Part shown: piece after piece, positions 52,031-60,155 of the stretch
Numbering within the stretch: the first letter of the stretch is position 1
How the letters are laid out: each line of letters opens with the position of its first letter
NCBI RefSeq assembly: GCF_000185505.1
Contig: NZ_GL622359.1
Span: 1,891,363-1,955,362, forward strand
DNA length: 64,000 nucleotides
Source: Pseudoramibacter alactolyticus ATCC 23263
GTDB lineage: Bacteria; Bacillota; Clostridia; Eubacteriales; Eubacteriaceae
Reading direction: 5' to 3'
Notes under the pieces: model-generated
Databases searched by the model: none
Told to the model about the DNA's origin: nothing
What the model saw: only the letters and a program-made list of their open reading frames with translations
Program-made: the position numbers and the translations under genes

Positions 52031-54324
52031 TGGGATACCTAAATAAAAAATTCAGGCGGGATTCCTTTAGGCTATTGCCTCAGTTTATCTCCGTCATCGT
52101 TATGGCCGCTCTGTCGATCGCGGTCTACTGCGGCATGAGCGCCGTGTGGACAGGTATGGAATATGCCTATCATGATTATAAAAAAGAAACAAAATTAGCA
52201 GATGTCTATGTCGCCGGCGCGCATATCGAGGGCAGCGTTACGGACAAAATCAGGAAGCTGCCGTATGTGCGCGAAGCCGAGGGTGCGATGCTGGTTAAAT
52301 ATAACGCCGTCATCAATCACAATCAATCGGATCTTTACGTTCACTCTTTTAAGCAGAGCACCAAAAAGGTGCTCAATCCGCTTATCAGAAGCGGAGAGCG
52401 GTTAAAGGAAGATGCAGAGGGTCTCTGGATTGACGAGGATTATGCAAGGGCAAACGGGCTGAAAGCGGGAGATGAAATTTCAATAGCATACGACGGCGCC
52501 GAGCATCGGGTGAAAATATTGGGAACGGTGCTCGATGCCGAAAATATCTATTTTGTCACGGCTTATTCGGAGACCGTTCCGGACCATGTCCGCCACGGAT
52601 ACGGCTATATGAGCGAAAAATACGCTCAAAAACTGATGGGAGGTGTTTCCTATAATCAGATAAGAATAGCCTTATCCGGCAAAGCCGTATCCAAAGAAAA
52701 GCTTCAACGGGAAGTTAAGGCCATCATGGGCGAGGCTTTTTTGTCCCTTACGATGAAAGAGGACAAGGTGTCTGTAAATCAGGTCGACGACGAAATTGCC
52801 CAAATAAGAAAGATGGCCGTGCTGTTTTCATTCGTTTTTATTCTGTTATCCATTCTGTCGATTTATACGACGATGAGCCGATTGATCAGCAAGCAGATCG
52901 TTCAGATCGGGACGTTAAAATCCCTGGGCTTCTACGATTGGCAGATTTACCTGCATTACGGGCTGTACGGCTTTTTCACGGCCGCACTCGGAAGCATAAT
53001 CGGAATGGCTGCGGGATATTCCGTAGTCGCAGATCTGGTTATGGCGATTAAAAAATCCACTCTGACCCTGCCGGTCTGGGATAAGCGCATCGGCGCCGAC
53101 AGTATTTTATTAATTCTGCTGATGATTTTGATATGCATGGCGGCCACCGTCGTCACGACAAGAAAGGCCGTAAAAAACAATCCGTCATTTACGATACGCG
53201 GTGTGATAGAGAAGAAGTCGGATATAGGCAAGAAACAGAAAAGGACAAAGCATTCCTTTGATATCATATGGACGATTCGGAGCATGAAAATGCATCCGGT
53301 GCGCACCGCGATGAGCATCATCGCCATTATCGGAAGCGTGGTGCTGATGGTTGCCGGCCTCGGTGTTTGGGATTCGCTGTACGGCTCCTACAATCAGGTG
53401 TACAAAGAGGAATTCTGCTATCGGTATGTCGGTCAGGTATCGCGGGCGGCGTATGAGGAAATCAGAAAATCGTTCGAGTCATACAATGCCCAGTTTGCGC
53501 AGACACAGTCCGCGGATTTTTCTCATGGCGGGAAGACTGAAGAAGGCGTTTTATTTGCGCTTGGGCCGGGGAATATGATCCGATTGTTTGACGCAAAAAC
53601 AAGAGAGAAAATCAATTTGGAAAACGAAGAGGCCGTTATCTCTTCTCAGATGGCCAGAAAACTTTCCGTATCTGTCGGAGAGCGCATCGCGTATAAAACC
53701 GCCGAGACGTCTGAAACGCACAGCATCGCCGTCACGGCCATCGCCGATGCAAAAATGCCGCAGGGCATCTTTGTCAACAAGGATAACCTTGAGCGCTTTG
53801 AGCCGAATACGATATATATAGGCGACGAAGCGGCTTATCGTCACGCCGGGGCGGAGAAGCGCATCAGCAATATCATGTCTGTTGACAAGCAAAGGAATAA
53901 CATGAAAGAAATGATGGACAGTGTTCATGCCATCATGTATATCCTGATTCTTGCCGCGTTCATTTTGAGCGCCGTTATTCTTTACAATTTGGGCATATTG
54001 TCATGTATCGAGCGCTATCGCGAATACGCGACCATGAAGGTCATAGGCTTTTATAACCGGGAAATCAACGCTCTGATCATAAAAGAGAGCATTTTTCATC
54101 TTCTCATCGGGCTTGCCGTAGGCATTCCGCTGAGCGGGCAATTCCTGAAACTTTATATCGGTGTTGTCTCTATGGACAGCATGGAGTGGACGCCGACAAT
54201 AACGAGAGGGCATTTTTTGCTGGTTGTCGGCAGCGTTATTTGTTTTTCTATGCTGATCGACTTGATTGTCTTCAGAAAGGTTAAAAGGGTGGATATGGTC
54301 GAATCGTTAAAAACCGTAGAATAA
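52030..54324 (+). CDS. FtsX/MacB-type ABC transporter permease
   Basis: This 764-aa permease has an N-terminal helix, a large extracellular domain, and FtsX helices around 260-380, followed by a second set with a final bundle from about residue 640. Segments FVFILLSILSIYTTMSRLIS and GILSCIERYREYATMKVIGF are typical FtsX cores. I start at ATG 52030, which overlaps the stop of the unshifted ATPase frame. Likely exports a peptide or lipid-like compound, or confers antimicrobial-peptide resistance, with the ATPase upstream and under TetR control. Confidence 0.9.
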   Translation: MGYLNKKFRRDSFRLLPQFISVIVMAALSIAVYCGMSAVWTGMEYAYHDYKKETKLADVYVAGAHIEGSVTDKIRKLPYVREAEGAMLVKYNAVINHNQSDLYVHSFKQSTKKVLNPLIRSGERLKEDAEGLWIDEDYARANGLKAGDEISIAYDGAEHRVKILGTVLDAENIYFVTAYSETVPDHVRHGYGYMSEKYAQKLMGGVSYNQIRIALSGKAVSKEKLQREVKAIMGEAFLSLTMKEDKVSVNQVDDEIAQIRKMAVLFSFVFILLSILSIYTTMSRLISKQIVQIGTLKSLGFYDWQIYLHYGLYGFFTAALGSIIGMAAGYSVVADLVMAIKKSTLTLPVWDKRIGADSILLILLMILICMAATVVTTRKAVKNNPSFTIRGVIEKKSDIGKKQKRTKHSFDIIWTIRSMKMHPVRTAMSIIAIIGSVVLMVAGLGVWDSLYGSYNQVYKEEFCYRYVGQVSRAAYEEIRKSFESYNAQFAQTQSADFSHGGKTEEGVLFALGPGNMIRLFDAKTREKINLENEEAVISSQMARKLSVSVGERIAYKTAETSETHSIAVTAIADAKMPQGIFVNKDNLERFEPNTIYIGDEAAYRHAGAEKRISNIMSVDKQRNNMKEMMDSVHAIMYILILAAFILSAVILYNLGILSCIERYREYATMKVIGFYNREINALIIKESIFHLLIGLAVGIPLSGQFLKLYIGVVSMDSMEWTPTITRGHFLLVVGSVICFSMLIDLIVFRKVKRVDMVESLKTVE

Positions 54325-54381
54325 TCGACGGCCGCCGCGCGCATGCTTGGTGTGATGTTATGGGGAAGGAGTGGTTGCGGT

Positions 54382-55161
54382 ATGGATATCATGGATTATT
54401 TTGCGGTTCGCATCGTTCCGAGGCTGTATCGGGGAAAAGGGGCGTTTCACCCCGAGGAAACGGGTGCGCTCACCGATACGGTGAGCTGTGTCCGGGAAAA
54501 TGATGTCAATCTCTTTTTCATACGCAAGGGTGGCACGCAGATAGCCGTCGATGCGGGATATAAGAACCACGGGGGCTTTCTGGCGGCGTGCGAAGAGATA
54601 GGCGTAAGCCCCGAAAAAACGGAAGCGCTGTTTCTTACCCATGCCGATCCCGACCATGCGGGCGGGCTCGATACTGGACAAAAAAATCATTTTGGCAGCG
54701 CGAGGGTCTATCTCGGGGAAATCGAAGAAAATTATCTGAAAAACACTTATTATCGTAAGAAAGTAGGCCCTTTCGGCTTGAAAAATTCCGTGACGATAAG
54801 GCGCGGATATCGTCTGCTCAAGGATGAAGCGGTCGTTCGGATCGGCGGTATCAAGGTTCATGCCTATTTGGTACCCGGGCACACGCGGGGACATCTTTGC
54901 TATCTCATTGACGACTCGATGCTTTTTACGGGTGATGCCATCGCGCTCAATCAGGCGGGCGGCTGGTGCTTTTTCGACCTCTTTAATGATGACAGCAAGA
55001 TGAATATTCAATCGCTTAAGCGTCTTAAGAGACGGATCGATTTGTCGCAGGTGAAGTATGTCTTTACCGCGCACAACGGGTTTACAGATGGCGCAGACAA
55101 GGCTAAGTACGAACAGGCCGAACTTTTTGGTCTAACCAATTCTTTAAATTTCCTCAAATGA
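54382..55161 (+). CDS. Metallo-beta-lactamase-fold hydrolase
   Basis: This 259-aa MBL-fold protein has a metal motif LFLTHADPDHAGGLD, where the usual H-x-H-x-D-H is H-x-D-x-D-H. The other ligands fit as VPGHTRGHLCY (His), LFTGDAIA (Asp) and FTAHNGFTD (His). The Asp substitution is seen in some MBL subfamilies. I start at ATG 54382 with GGAAGGAG about 11 nt upstream. It follows the permease and may be co-transcribed. No substrate can be inferred. Confidence 0.85.
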   Translation: MDIMDYFAVRIVPRLYRGKGAFHPEETGALTDTVSCVRENDVNLFFIRKGGTQIAVDAGYKNHGGFLAACEEIGVSPEKTEALFLTHADPDHAGGLDTGQKNHFGSARVYLGEIEENYLKNTYYRKKVGPFGLKNSVTIRRGYRLLKDEAVVRIGGIKVHAYLVPGHTRGHLCYLIDDSMLFTGDAIALNQAGGWCFFDLFNDDSKMNIQSLKRLKRRIDLSQVKYVFTAHNGFTDGADKAKYEQAELFGLTNSLNFLK

Positions 55162-55202
55162 AGCGGCTGCATTCGGAAAAATATTGAAAAAATCCATTGA
55201 AC

Positions 55203-55220
55203 ATGTTAATCTATTAACAA
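55203..55220 (+). promoter_or_regulatory. Candidate Rex operator
   Basis: ATGTTAATCTATTAACAA matches the clostridial Rex consensus TTGTTAA-N4-TTAACAA at all but the first fixed position. It lies 60 bp before the alcohol dehydrogenase start codon. Rex is the NADH/NAD-sensing repressor that controls alcohol and butyrate genes in Clostridia. That it is functional is inference. Confidence 0.75.
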
Positions 55221-55280
55221 ACAAAATTAAGCCATTTATTAGTCAGTGAAATGGCGGCGGATGATCAAAGGAGGACAATT

Positions 55281-56492
55281 ATGCAACGATTTACATTGCC
55301 CAGAGATTTATATCACGGCGAGGGCGCACTGGCCGTTTTAAAAGAACTCAAAGGCAGCAAGGCCATGGTGCTGGTGGGCGGCGGCTCGATGAAGCGCGGC
55401 GGCTTCTTGCAGCAGGCCTGTGATTATTTGGTGGAAGCCGGTTTTGCGATCAGCGTTTATGAAGGCATTGAGGCGGACCCATCCATCGAAACGGTGATGC
55501 AGGGCGCGCAGGCCATGCTGGATTTTAAACCGGACTGGATTGTGGCCATGGGGGGCGGTTCTGTCATCGACGCGGCCAAGGCCATGTGGATCAAATACGA
55601 AGTGCCGGATATCACCTTTGAAGACATGCAGAAACCCCTGCCAAAGCTGCGCCAGAAAGCGCATTTTGCGGCGATTCCCTCCACTTCCGGCACGGCGACG
55701 GAGGTCACGGCGTTTTCCATTATCACGGATTACAGCAAAGGCATTAAATATCCCATCGCCGATTATGAAATCACGCCGGACATCGCCATTGTCGATGCGG
55801 CCCTGGTGGCAGCGCTGCCTCAAAAGCAGGTGGCCCACACCGGGATGGACGCCCTGACCCATGCCATCGAGGCCTATGTCTCCACGGCGAACAGCGCTTA
55901 TTCCGACGGGCTGGCGCTTCACGCCATCGAATTGGTTCACAACAATCTGATCGCTTCCTACAATGGGGATCAGCAGGCCCGCGCCGTCATGCACGACGCC
56001 CAGTGTTTGGCCGGCATGGCCTTCTCCAACGCGCTGCTGGGCATCGTCCATTCCATGGCGCACAAAACTGGGGCGGCTTTTGCGGATTACGGCGCCCACA
56101 TTATTCACGGGGCGGCCAACGCTATGTATCTGCCCAAGGTGGTGGCCTTCAATGCGGCGGACCCGGCGGCGAAGGCGCGTTACGGCCGCATTGCGGATAC
56201 GATGGGGCTGGCCGGCAAAGACGACGGCGAAAAGGTGGCGAGCCTGATTGCCGAGCTGCGGGCCATGAGCGACGCGCTGAACATTCCCCACGGGATCGGC
56301 ACTTACGGCGCCGACGCTTATCCGGCGGAACAGGGCTTCGTGCCGGAAGCCGTATTTCTGGAACGCCTGCCGGAAATCGCGAAGAATGCCATTGCGGATG
56401 CCTGCACGCCCTCGAGCCCGCGCCAGCCTTCTCAGGAAGAGATGGAAGCGCTGCTCAAATGCTGCTACTACGACACCGAGGTTGATTTTTAA
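55281..56492 (+). CDS. Iron-containing alcohol dehydrogenase
   Basis: This 403-aa group III alcohol dehydrogenase (butanol dehydrogenase/YqhD-like) reduces aldehydes to alcohols with NAD(P)H. Nucleotide motif is VAMGGGSVIDAAKAMW; metal ligands lie in HTGMDALTHAIEAYVS (Asp...His), IVHSMAHKTGA and the His of AHIIHGAANAM. I start at ATG 55281 behind AAAGGAGG. A Rex-like operator precedes it, which fits redox control of a fermentation enzyme. The Nudix gene starts 2 nt after its stop. Confidence 0.95.
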   Translation: MQRFTLPRDLYHGEGALAVLKELKGSKAMVLVGGGSMKRGGFLQQACDYLVEAGFAISVYEGIEADPSIETVMQGAQAMLDFKPDWIVAMGGGSVIDAAKAMWIKYEVPDITFEDMQKPLPKLRQKAHFAAIPSTSGTATEVTAFSIITDYSKGIKYPIADYEITPDIAIVDAALVAALPQKQVAHTGMDALTHAIEAYVSTANSAYSDGLALHAIELVHNNLIASYNGDQQARAVMHDAQCLAGMAFSNALLGIVHSMAHKTGAAFADYGAHIIHGAANAMYLPKVVAFNAADPAAKARYGRIADTMGLAGKDDGEKVASLIAELRAMSDALNIPHGIGTYGADAYPAEQGFVPEAVFLERLPEIAKNAIADACTPSSPRQPSQEEMEALLKCCYYDTEVDF

Positions 56493-56494
56493 CG

Positions 56495-57016
56495 ATGGCG
56501 AAGCGGCGGGACAGGCAAGGACTGACGGAAGCCGAATTTTTGGCGGCCTACGACCCGGACCGCTACCCTAAGCCGGCGGTCACCGCAGATATCGTGATTT
56601 TAAACGACCGGGACGAGGTGCTTTTGGTGCGGCGGGGCGGCCATCCTTTTTTGGGATGCTGGGCGCTGCCCGGCGGCTTTGCCAATCCGGATGAGCCGCT
56701 GGCGCAGACGGCAGCCCGGGAGCTTGCGGAGGAAACCGGCCTGACCGGTTTGCCGCTCACCCTGATTGGCGTCTTTTCGGAGCCGGGCCGGGATCCCCGG
56801 GGCTGGACCATCTCGGCGGCCTACAGCAGCTGCGTTCGAAAAGCGGTCGTTATTCCCCGCGCCGGAGACGATGCAGCGGCAACCGCTTGGTGGCGGATCG
56901 ACGCGGCGGGGCAAATCCTGCATCGCGGCGATGAGGCGATGACCTTTCAGGATTTGGCCTTTGACCATGCCGCCATATTAACGGCGGCTTTGGCACAGCG
57001 CGCATGGGATGAATGA
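56495..57016 (+). CDS. Nudix hydrolase
   Basis: This 173-aa hydrolase has the Nudix box GGFANPDEPLAQTAARELAE followed by ETGL. The N-terminal segment YPKPAVTADIVILNDRDEVL and LLVRRGGHPFLGCWALPGG are typical of the ADP-ribose pyrophosphatase-like group. Start ATG 56495 lies 2 nt after the dehydrogenase stop, so translation is coupled. With the dehydrogenase under a Rex-like site, recycling or removal of a damaged nicotinamide nucleotide is a reasonable but unproven idea. Confidence 0.92.
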   Translation: MAKRRDRQGLTEAEFLAAYDPDRYPKPAVTADIVILNDRDEVLLVRRGGHPFLGCWALPGGFANPDEPLAQTAARELAEETGLTGLPLTLIGVFSEPGRDPRGWTISAAYSSCVRKAVVIPRAGDDAAATAWWRIDAAGQILHRGDEAMTFQDLAFDHAAILTAALAQRAWDE

Positions 57017-57031
57017 AGCCGTTTTTCACAG

Positions 57032-57063
57032 GACAGCTTGCTTCGGCAGGCTGTCTTTTTTTA
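57032..57063 (+). terminator. Terminator of the dehydrogenase-Nudix operon
   Basis: GACAGCTTGC-TTCG-GCAGGCTGTC with a T-tract of eight. Confidence 0.92.
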
Positions 57064-57155
57064 TGCGATCCGGTGACGGCAAGGAAAATAATCCCATGGC
57101 AAAGCTGACGTGAATAGAAAGCCAAAAAGGCATTAAGAAAAAACTTAATAAAAGC

Positions 57156-57184
57156 TTGACAGGCGCAGCGGAATGCTTTATAGT
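57156..57184 (+). promoter_or_regulatory. Promoter of the MetQ-like gene
   Basis: TTGACA (57156-57161), 17 bp, TATAGT (57179-57184). The leader to the lipoprotein gene is about 155 nt and contains a 25-codon ORF. I see no SAM riboswitch or T-box in it. Confidence 0.88.
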
Positions 57185-57237
57185 TTAAAACATAGTTAAC
57201 AAATGGATAAACCACGGATTCGATGGAGGAGGAAGCC

Positions 57238-57315
57238 ATGCACACGGCGATTTTGGTTGCTACCAATATTAAAAATCAGCGAATGTGCTGTTCATATCAT
57301 GGGATTAAAGGTTAA
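57238..57315 (+). CDS. 25-residue leader ORF with a Cys-Cys pair
   Basis: ATG 57238 follows an excellent ribosome site (GGAGGAGG about 6 nt upstream) and encodes MHTAILVATNIKNQRMCCSY then HGIKG-stop (57313-57315), ending 29 nt before the lipoprotein start codon. Position, size and the adjacent cysteines resemble regulatory leader peptides that sense cysteine or sulfur supply in other bacteria. That it senses cysteine is inference. The following ABC operon belongs to the methionine/sulfur uptake family, which fits. Confidence 0.6.
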   Translation: MHTAILVATNIKNQRMCCSYHGIKG

Positions 57316-57344
57316 AAAATAAAATTTCAAATGGAGGAGCATTG

Positions 57345-58211
57345 ATGAAAAAATTATTTGGCAAAAAGGCATTGGCGGCACTGGCATTGACAGCGGGCAT
57401 CGTATTGGTCGGGCTTGGGCTCACGGCCTGCGGCGGAAGCAAAGAACTGACCATCGCGGTGCCCAACGACACCACCAACGAAGCCCGGGCATTGCTACTT
57501 TTACAGGATAAGGGCTATATCACCCTCAAGAAGGACGCCGGCATCCAGGCCACCGTTAAAGACATCAAGAGCAACCCGAAGCATATCAAATTCAAGGAAG
57601 TGGAGGCGGCTCAGGTGCCCAATGTCCTGAAGGATGTGGACTACGCGGTGATCAACTCGAACTACGCCATCGAAGCGAAGCTTAATCCGAAAAAGGATGC
57701 GCTGACTCAGGAAGGATCGTCCTCGCCCTATGCGAATATCGTTGCCGTGAAGAAGGGCAACGAGAAGACCGCGAAAACCAAGGCCTTGGTCGCGGCCCTC
57801 GAAAGCAAACAGGTTGCGGACTATATTAAGACGAAATACAAAGGTGCCATCGTTTCGACGGTGAAAAACCCAGGCAACGGTTACGACAGTACGGTGGACT
57901 ATGCAGCGCTCAAGGGCCGGACGATTACGGTGGCCGCCTCGCCGACCCCGCATGCCGAAATTCTGGCCCAGGCTAAGAAGATCCTGTCGAAAAAGGGCGT
58001 GACCCTGAGCGTGAAGGAATTCACCGACTACGTGCAGCCCAACAATGTCGTGAACAGCGGCGAAATGGACGCCAATTATTTCCAGCATAAGCCCTATCTC
58101 GACGATTTCAATAAAGAAAACAAGACGGCGATCGTCTCGGCGGGGGCCATTCACGTGGAGCCCATGGGTCTTTATGGAGGCAAGCAGGATTCGCTGAACG
58201 CGCTCAAATAA
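57345..58211 (+). CDS. Circularly permuted MetQ/NlpA-type substrate-binding lipoprotein
   Basis: This 288-aa binding protein of a methionine-type ABC importer has a signal peptide with lipobox LTAC (Cys29). The order of the two halves is reversed relative to MetQ. Residues 34-171 are what is normally the C-terminal half: LTIAVPNDTTNEARALLLL, AVINSNYAIEAKLNPKKDAL, YIKTKYKGAIV. After a linker (172-191), residues 192-288 are what is normally the N-terminal half: ASPTPHAEIL, FTDYVQPNN, MDANYFQHKPYLDDFNKE, HVEPMGLYG. All family motifs are present, so the fold should be preserved with new termini. ATG 57345 is behind GGAGGAG. Confidence 0.9.
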   Translation: MKKLFGKKALAALALTAGIVLVGLGLTACGGSKELTIAVPNDTTNEARALLLLQDKGYITLKKDAGIQATVKDIKSNPKHIKFKEVEAAQVPNVLKDVDYAVINSNYAIEAKLNPKKDALTQEGSSSPYANIVAVKKGNEKTAKTKALVAALESKQVADYIKTKYKGAIVSTVKNPGNGYDSTVDYAALKGRTITVAASPTPHAEILAQAKKILSKKGVTLSVKEFTDYVQPNNVVNSGEMDANYFQHKPYLDDFNKENKTAIVSAGAIHVEPMGLYGGKQDSLNALK

Positions 58212-58235
58212 GCGGGCGGCGCATCCGAAAAAGTT

Positions 58236-58304
58236 TTGAAAAAATCTTCAGGAATCGGTATAATATATGCGTCGGCTGCTCATGGGCAGACCGGCGCATT
58301 TTAT
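58236..58304 (+). promoter_or_regulatory. Promoter and hairpin before metN
   Basis: TTGAAA (58236-58241), 17 bp, TATAAT (58259-58264) make a second promoter. A GC hairpin (about 58267-58300, ATGCG-CGG-TGC stem) with TTTTATT follows immediately. It may be the terminator of the lipoprotein gene rather than an attenuator, since it would begin at the transcript start. Confidence 0.55.
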
Positions 58305-58390
58305 TATCTGTGTTTAACAGCACCGTGCCGAGGACGCGCAGCAAGAGGGCTCGCGTGCATCGCGCGATTGGGTTGATGGGGAGAAAAGCA

Positions 58391-59395
58391 ATGATTGCGA
58401 TCAAAAATCTGTCGAAAACCTTCGAGACGACAGACCGCGAGGTCCACGCCCTGAAGCATATTGACATCACTGTGGACGATGGCGATATTTACGGGATCAT
58501 CGGCATGAGCGGCGCGGGCAAGAGCACCCTTGTTCGCTGCATCAACATGCTCGAGCGGCCCACGGAAGGCAGCGTGACCATCGACGGGACCGATGTCGGC
58601 ACCTTGTCGGAAAAGGATCTACGCCAGGTGCGGCGCGGCGTTACGATGATTTTTCAGAATTTTAACCTGCTGATGCAGCGCACCTGTCTGAAAAACGTTT
58701 GTTTCCCGCTGGAGCTGACGGGCACACCCAAGGCGAAAGCCGAAGCCCGCGCCCGGGAGTTGCTGGAGACGGTCGGCCTGCCGGACAAGGCGGGGGCCTA
58801 TCCGGCACAGCTTTCCGGCGGGCAGCAGCAGCGCATCGCCATCGCCCGCGCGCTGGCTACCAATCCCAGGGTGCTGCTTTGCGACGAAGCGACCAGCGCC
58901 CTCGATCCGAAAACGACCCAGCAGATTCTCGCGCTCATCCGGGAGATCAACCGCAAGCTGGGCATCACCGTCATCATCATCACCCACCAGATGTCGGTGG
59001 TGGAAGCCATCTGCAACAAGGTGGCGATTTTGGACCGGGGAACCGTGGTGGAGAAGGGATCGGTGCGTTCGGTCTTTGCCAATCCCCGGAGCGATGCGGC
59101 TAAACGCCTGGTCAACCCGGACCGGGAGGACGAAAGCTTTGTGATTCCCGAAGGCTCTCGGGCCATGCGCTTATCTTTCGACGATTCGGAGACCACAGAG
59201 ACGCCGCTCATTGCGAAACTGGCCATCGAAAAAGGGATTCAGGCCAATATCCTTTCGGCTTCGACCCGCTCGGTGGAGGGGAAGGCCTTTGGCAAAATGA
59301 TTTTGAGCATTGAAGATAAGGGAACGGATTTTCAGGACGCGATGGTTTATTTAAATCAAAGCGGCGGCGTGCGCGCCGAGGAGGTGACAGAATGA
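58391..59395 (+). CDS. metN: Methionine-type ABC importer ATPase (MetN)
   Basis: This 334-aa ATPase has Walker A GMSGAGKSTLVRCINML, Q-loop IFQNFNLLMQRT, signature LSGGQQQRIAIARAL, Walker B VLLCDEATSALDP and H-loop IIITHQMSVVEAIC. The C-terminal NIL domain (about residues 250-334, where methionine binds to inhibit transport) ends in KMILSIEDKG and YLNQSGGVRAEEV. I start at ATG 58391 with GGGGAG upstream. It overlaps metI by 4 nt. Substrate by family is methionine or a related compound; the permuted binding protein precedes it. Confidence 0.94.
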   Translation: MIAIKNLSKTFETTDREVHALKHIDITVDDGDIYGIIGMSGAGKSTLVRCINMLERPTEGSVTIDGTDVGTLSEKDLRQVRRGVTMIFQNFNLLMQRTCLKNVCFPLELTGTPKAKAEARARELLETVGLPDKAGAYPAQLSGGQQQRIAIARALATNPRVLLCDEATSALDPKTTQQILALIREINRKLGITVIIITHQMSVVEAICNKVAILDRGTVVEKGSVRSVFANPRSDAAKRLVNPDREDESFVIPEGSRAMRLSFDDSETTETPLIAKLAIEKGIQANILSASTRSVEGKAFGKMILSIEDKGTDFQDAMVYLNQSGGVRAEEVTE

Positions 59396-60093
59396 GCGGT
59401 TTGTTTGCATCAGCGGCGTCCCGGGAGGCGCTGAATATCATCCAGACGGAATTTCCCTTGGCGCTGTGGGAAACGGTGTACATCACCTTTGTGGCCACGG
59501 CGCTGGCCATCGTCATCGGTCTGCCGCTGGGCATTTTGCTGGTGGTGGGGGACAAGGACGGCGTGCTGCCCCTGCCCCGCGGCTTGATGCACGGGCTGGG
59601 CATCATCATCAACTTGTTGCGTTCGGTGCCGTTTTTGATTCTGATGATTTTGGTGATCCCGCTGACCCGGGCCATCGTCGGCACCTCCATCGGGACCACG
59701 GCCTCCATCGTGCCGCTGGTGATCGCGTCCTTTCCTTTTGTGGCGCGTCTGGTGGAAAGCAGCCTGCGGGAGGTGGATCCAAATATCGTGGAGGCGGCCC
59801 AGAGCATGGGTGCGTCCCCGTTTCAGATCATCACCAAGGTGATGATCCCGGAAAGTGTGCCCTCGTTGGTGTCCAATGCGACCATCGCCATCACGACCAT
59901 TTTGTCTTACTCGGCGATGAGCGGCATCATCGGCGGCGGCGGCCTCGGGAAAATCGCCATTAACTACGGCTATTACCGCTATAAATATTTGGTGATGGTG
60001 GCGGCGGTGATCCTGCTGATCGTGCTGGTGCAGATTTTCCAGACGGTGGGCGATCACTGGGCGATTGCCAGCGATAAGCGGCTGAAGAAGTAA
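59392..60093 (+). CDS. metI: Methionine-type ABC importer permease (MetI)
   Basis: This 233-aa permease has five to six helices. Its coupling loop is VEAAQSMGASPFQIITKVMI, the EAA motif that contacts the ATPase. GETVYITFVATALAIVIGLP-like start (ETVYITFVATALAIVIG) and LRSVPFLILMILVIPLTR are MetI hallmarks. ATG 59392 overlaps the metN stop (ATGA). The gene order lipoprotein-ATPase-permease differs from the common metN-metI-metQ. Confidence 0.95.
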   Translation: MSGLFASAASREALNIIQTEFPLALWETVYITFVATALAIVIGLPLGILLVVGDKDGVLPLPRGLMHGLGIIINLLRSVPFLILMILVIPLTRAIVGTSIGTTASIVPLVIASFPFVARLVESSLREVDPNIVEAAQSMGASPFQIITKVMIPESVPSLVSNATIAITTILSYSAMSGIIGGGGLGKIAINYGYYRYKYLVMVAAVILLIVLVQIFQTVGDHWAIASDKRLKK

Positions 60094-60155
60094 CCGGCAG
60101 GCGACCGGGGGGATGCGAGCCGGCGGCAAAAAGAATTCATAGGGGAGGTTAACGA

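Noticed and set aside
57185-57344. S-box (SAM) riboswitch before the MetQ-like gene
   Set aside because: The leader is mostly occupied by the 25-codon ORF, and neither the S-box core elements nor a terminator is visible.
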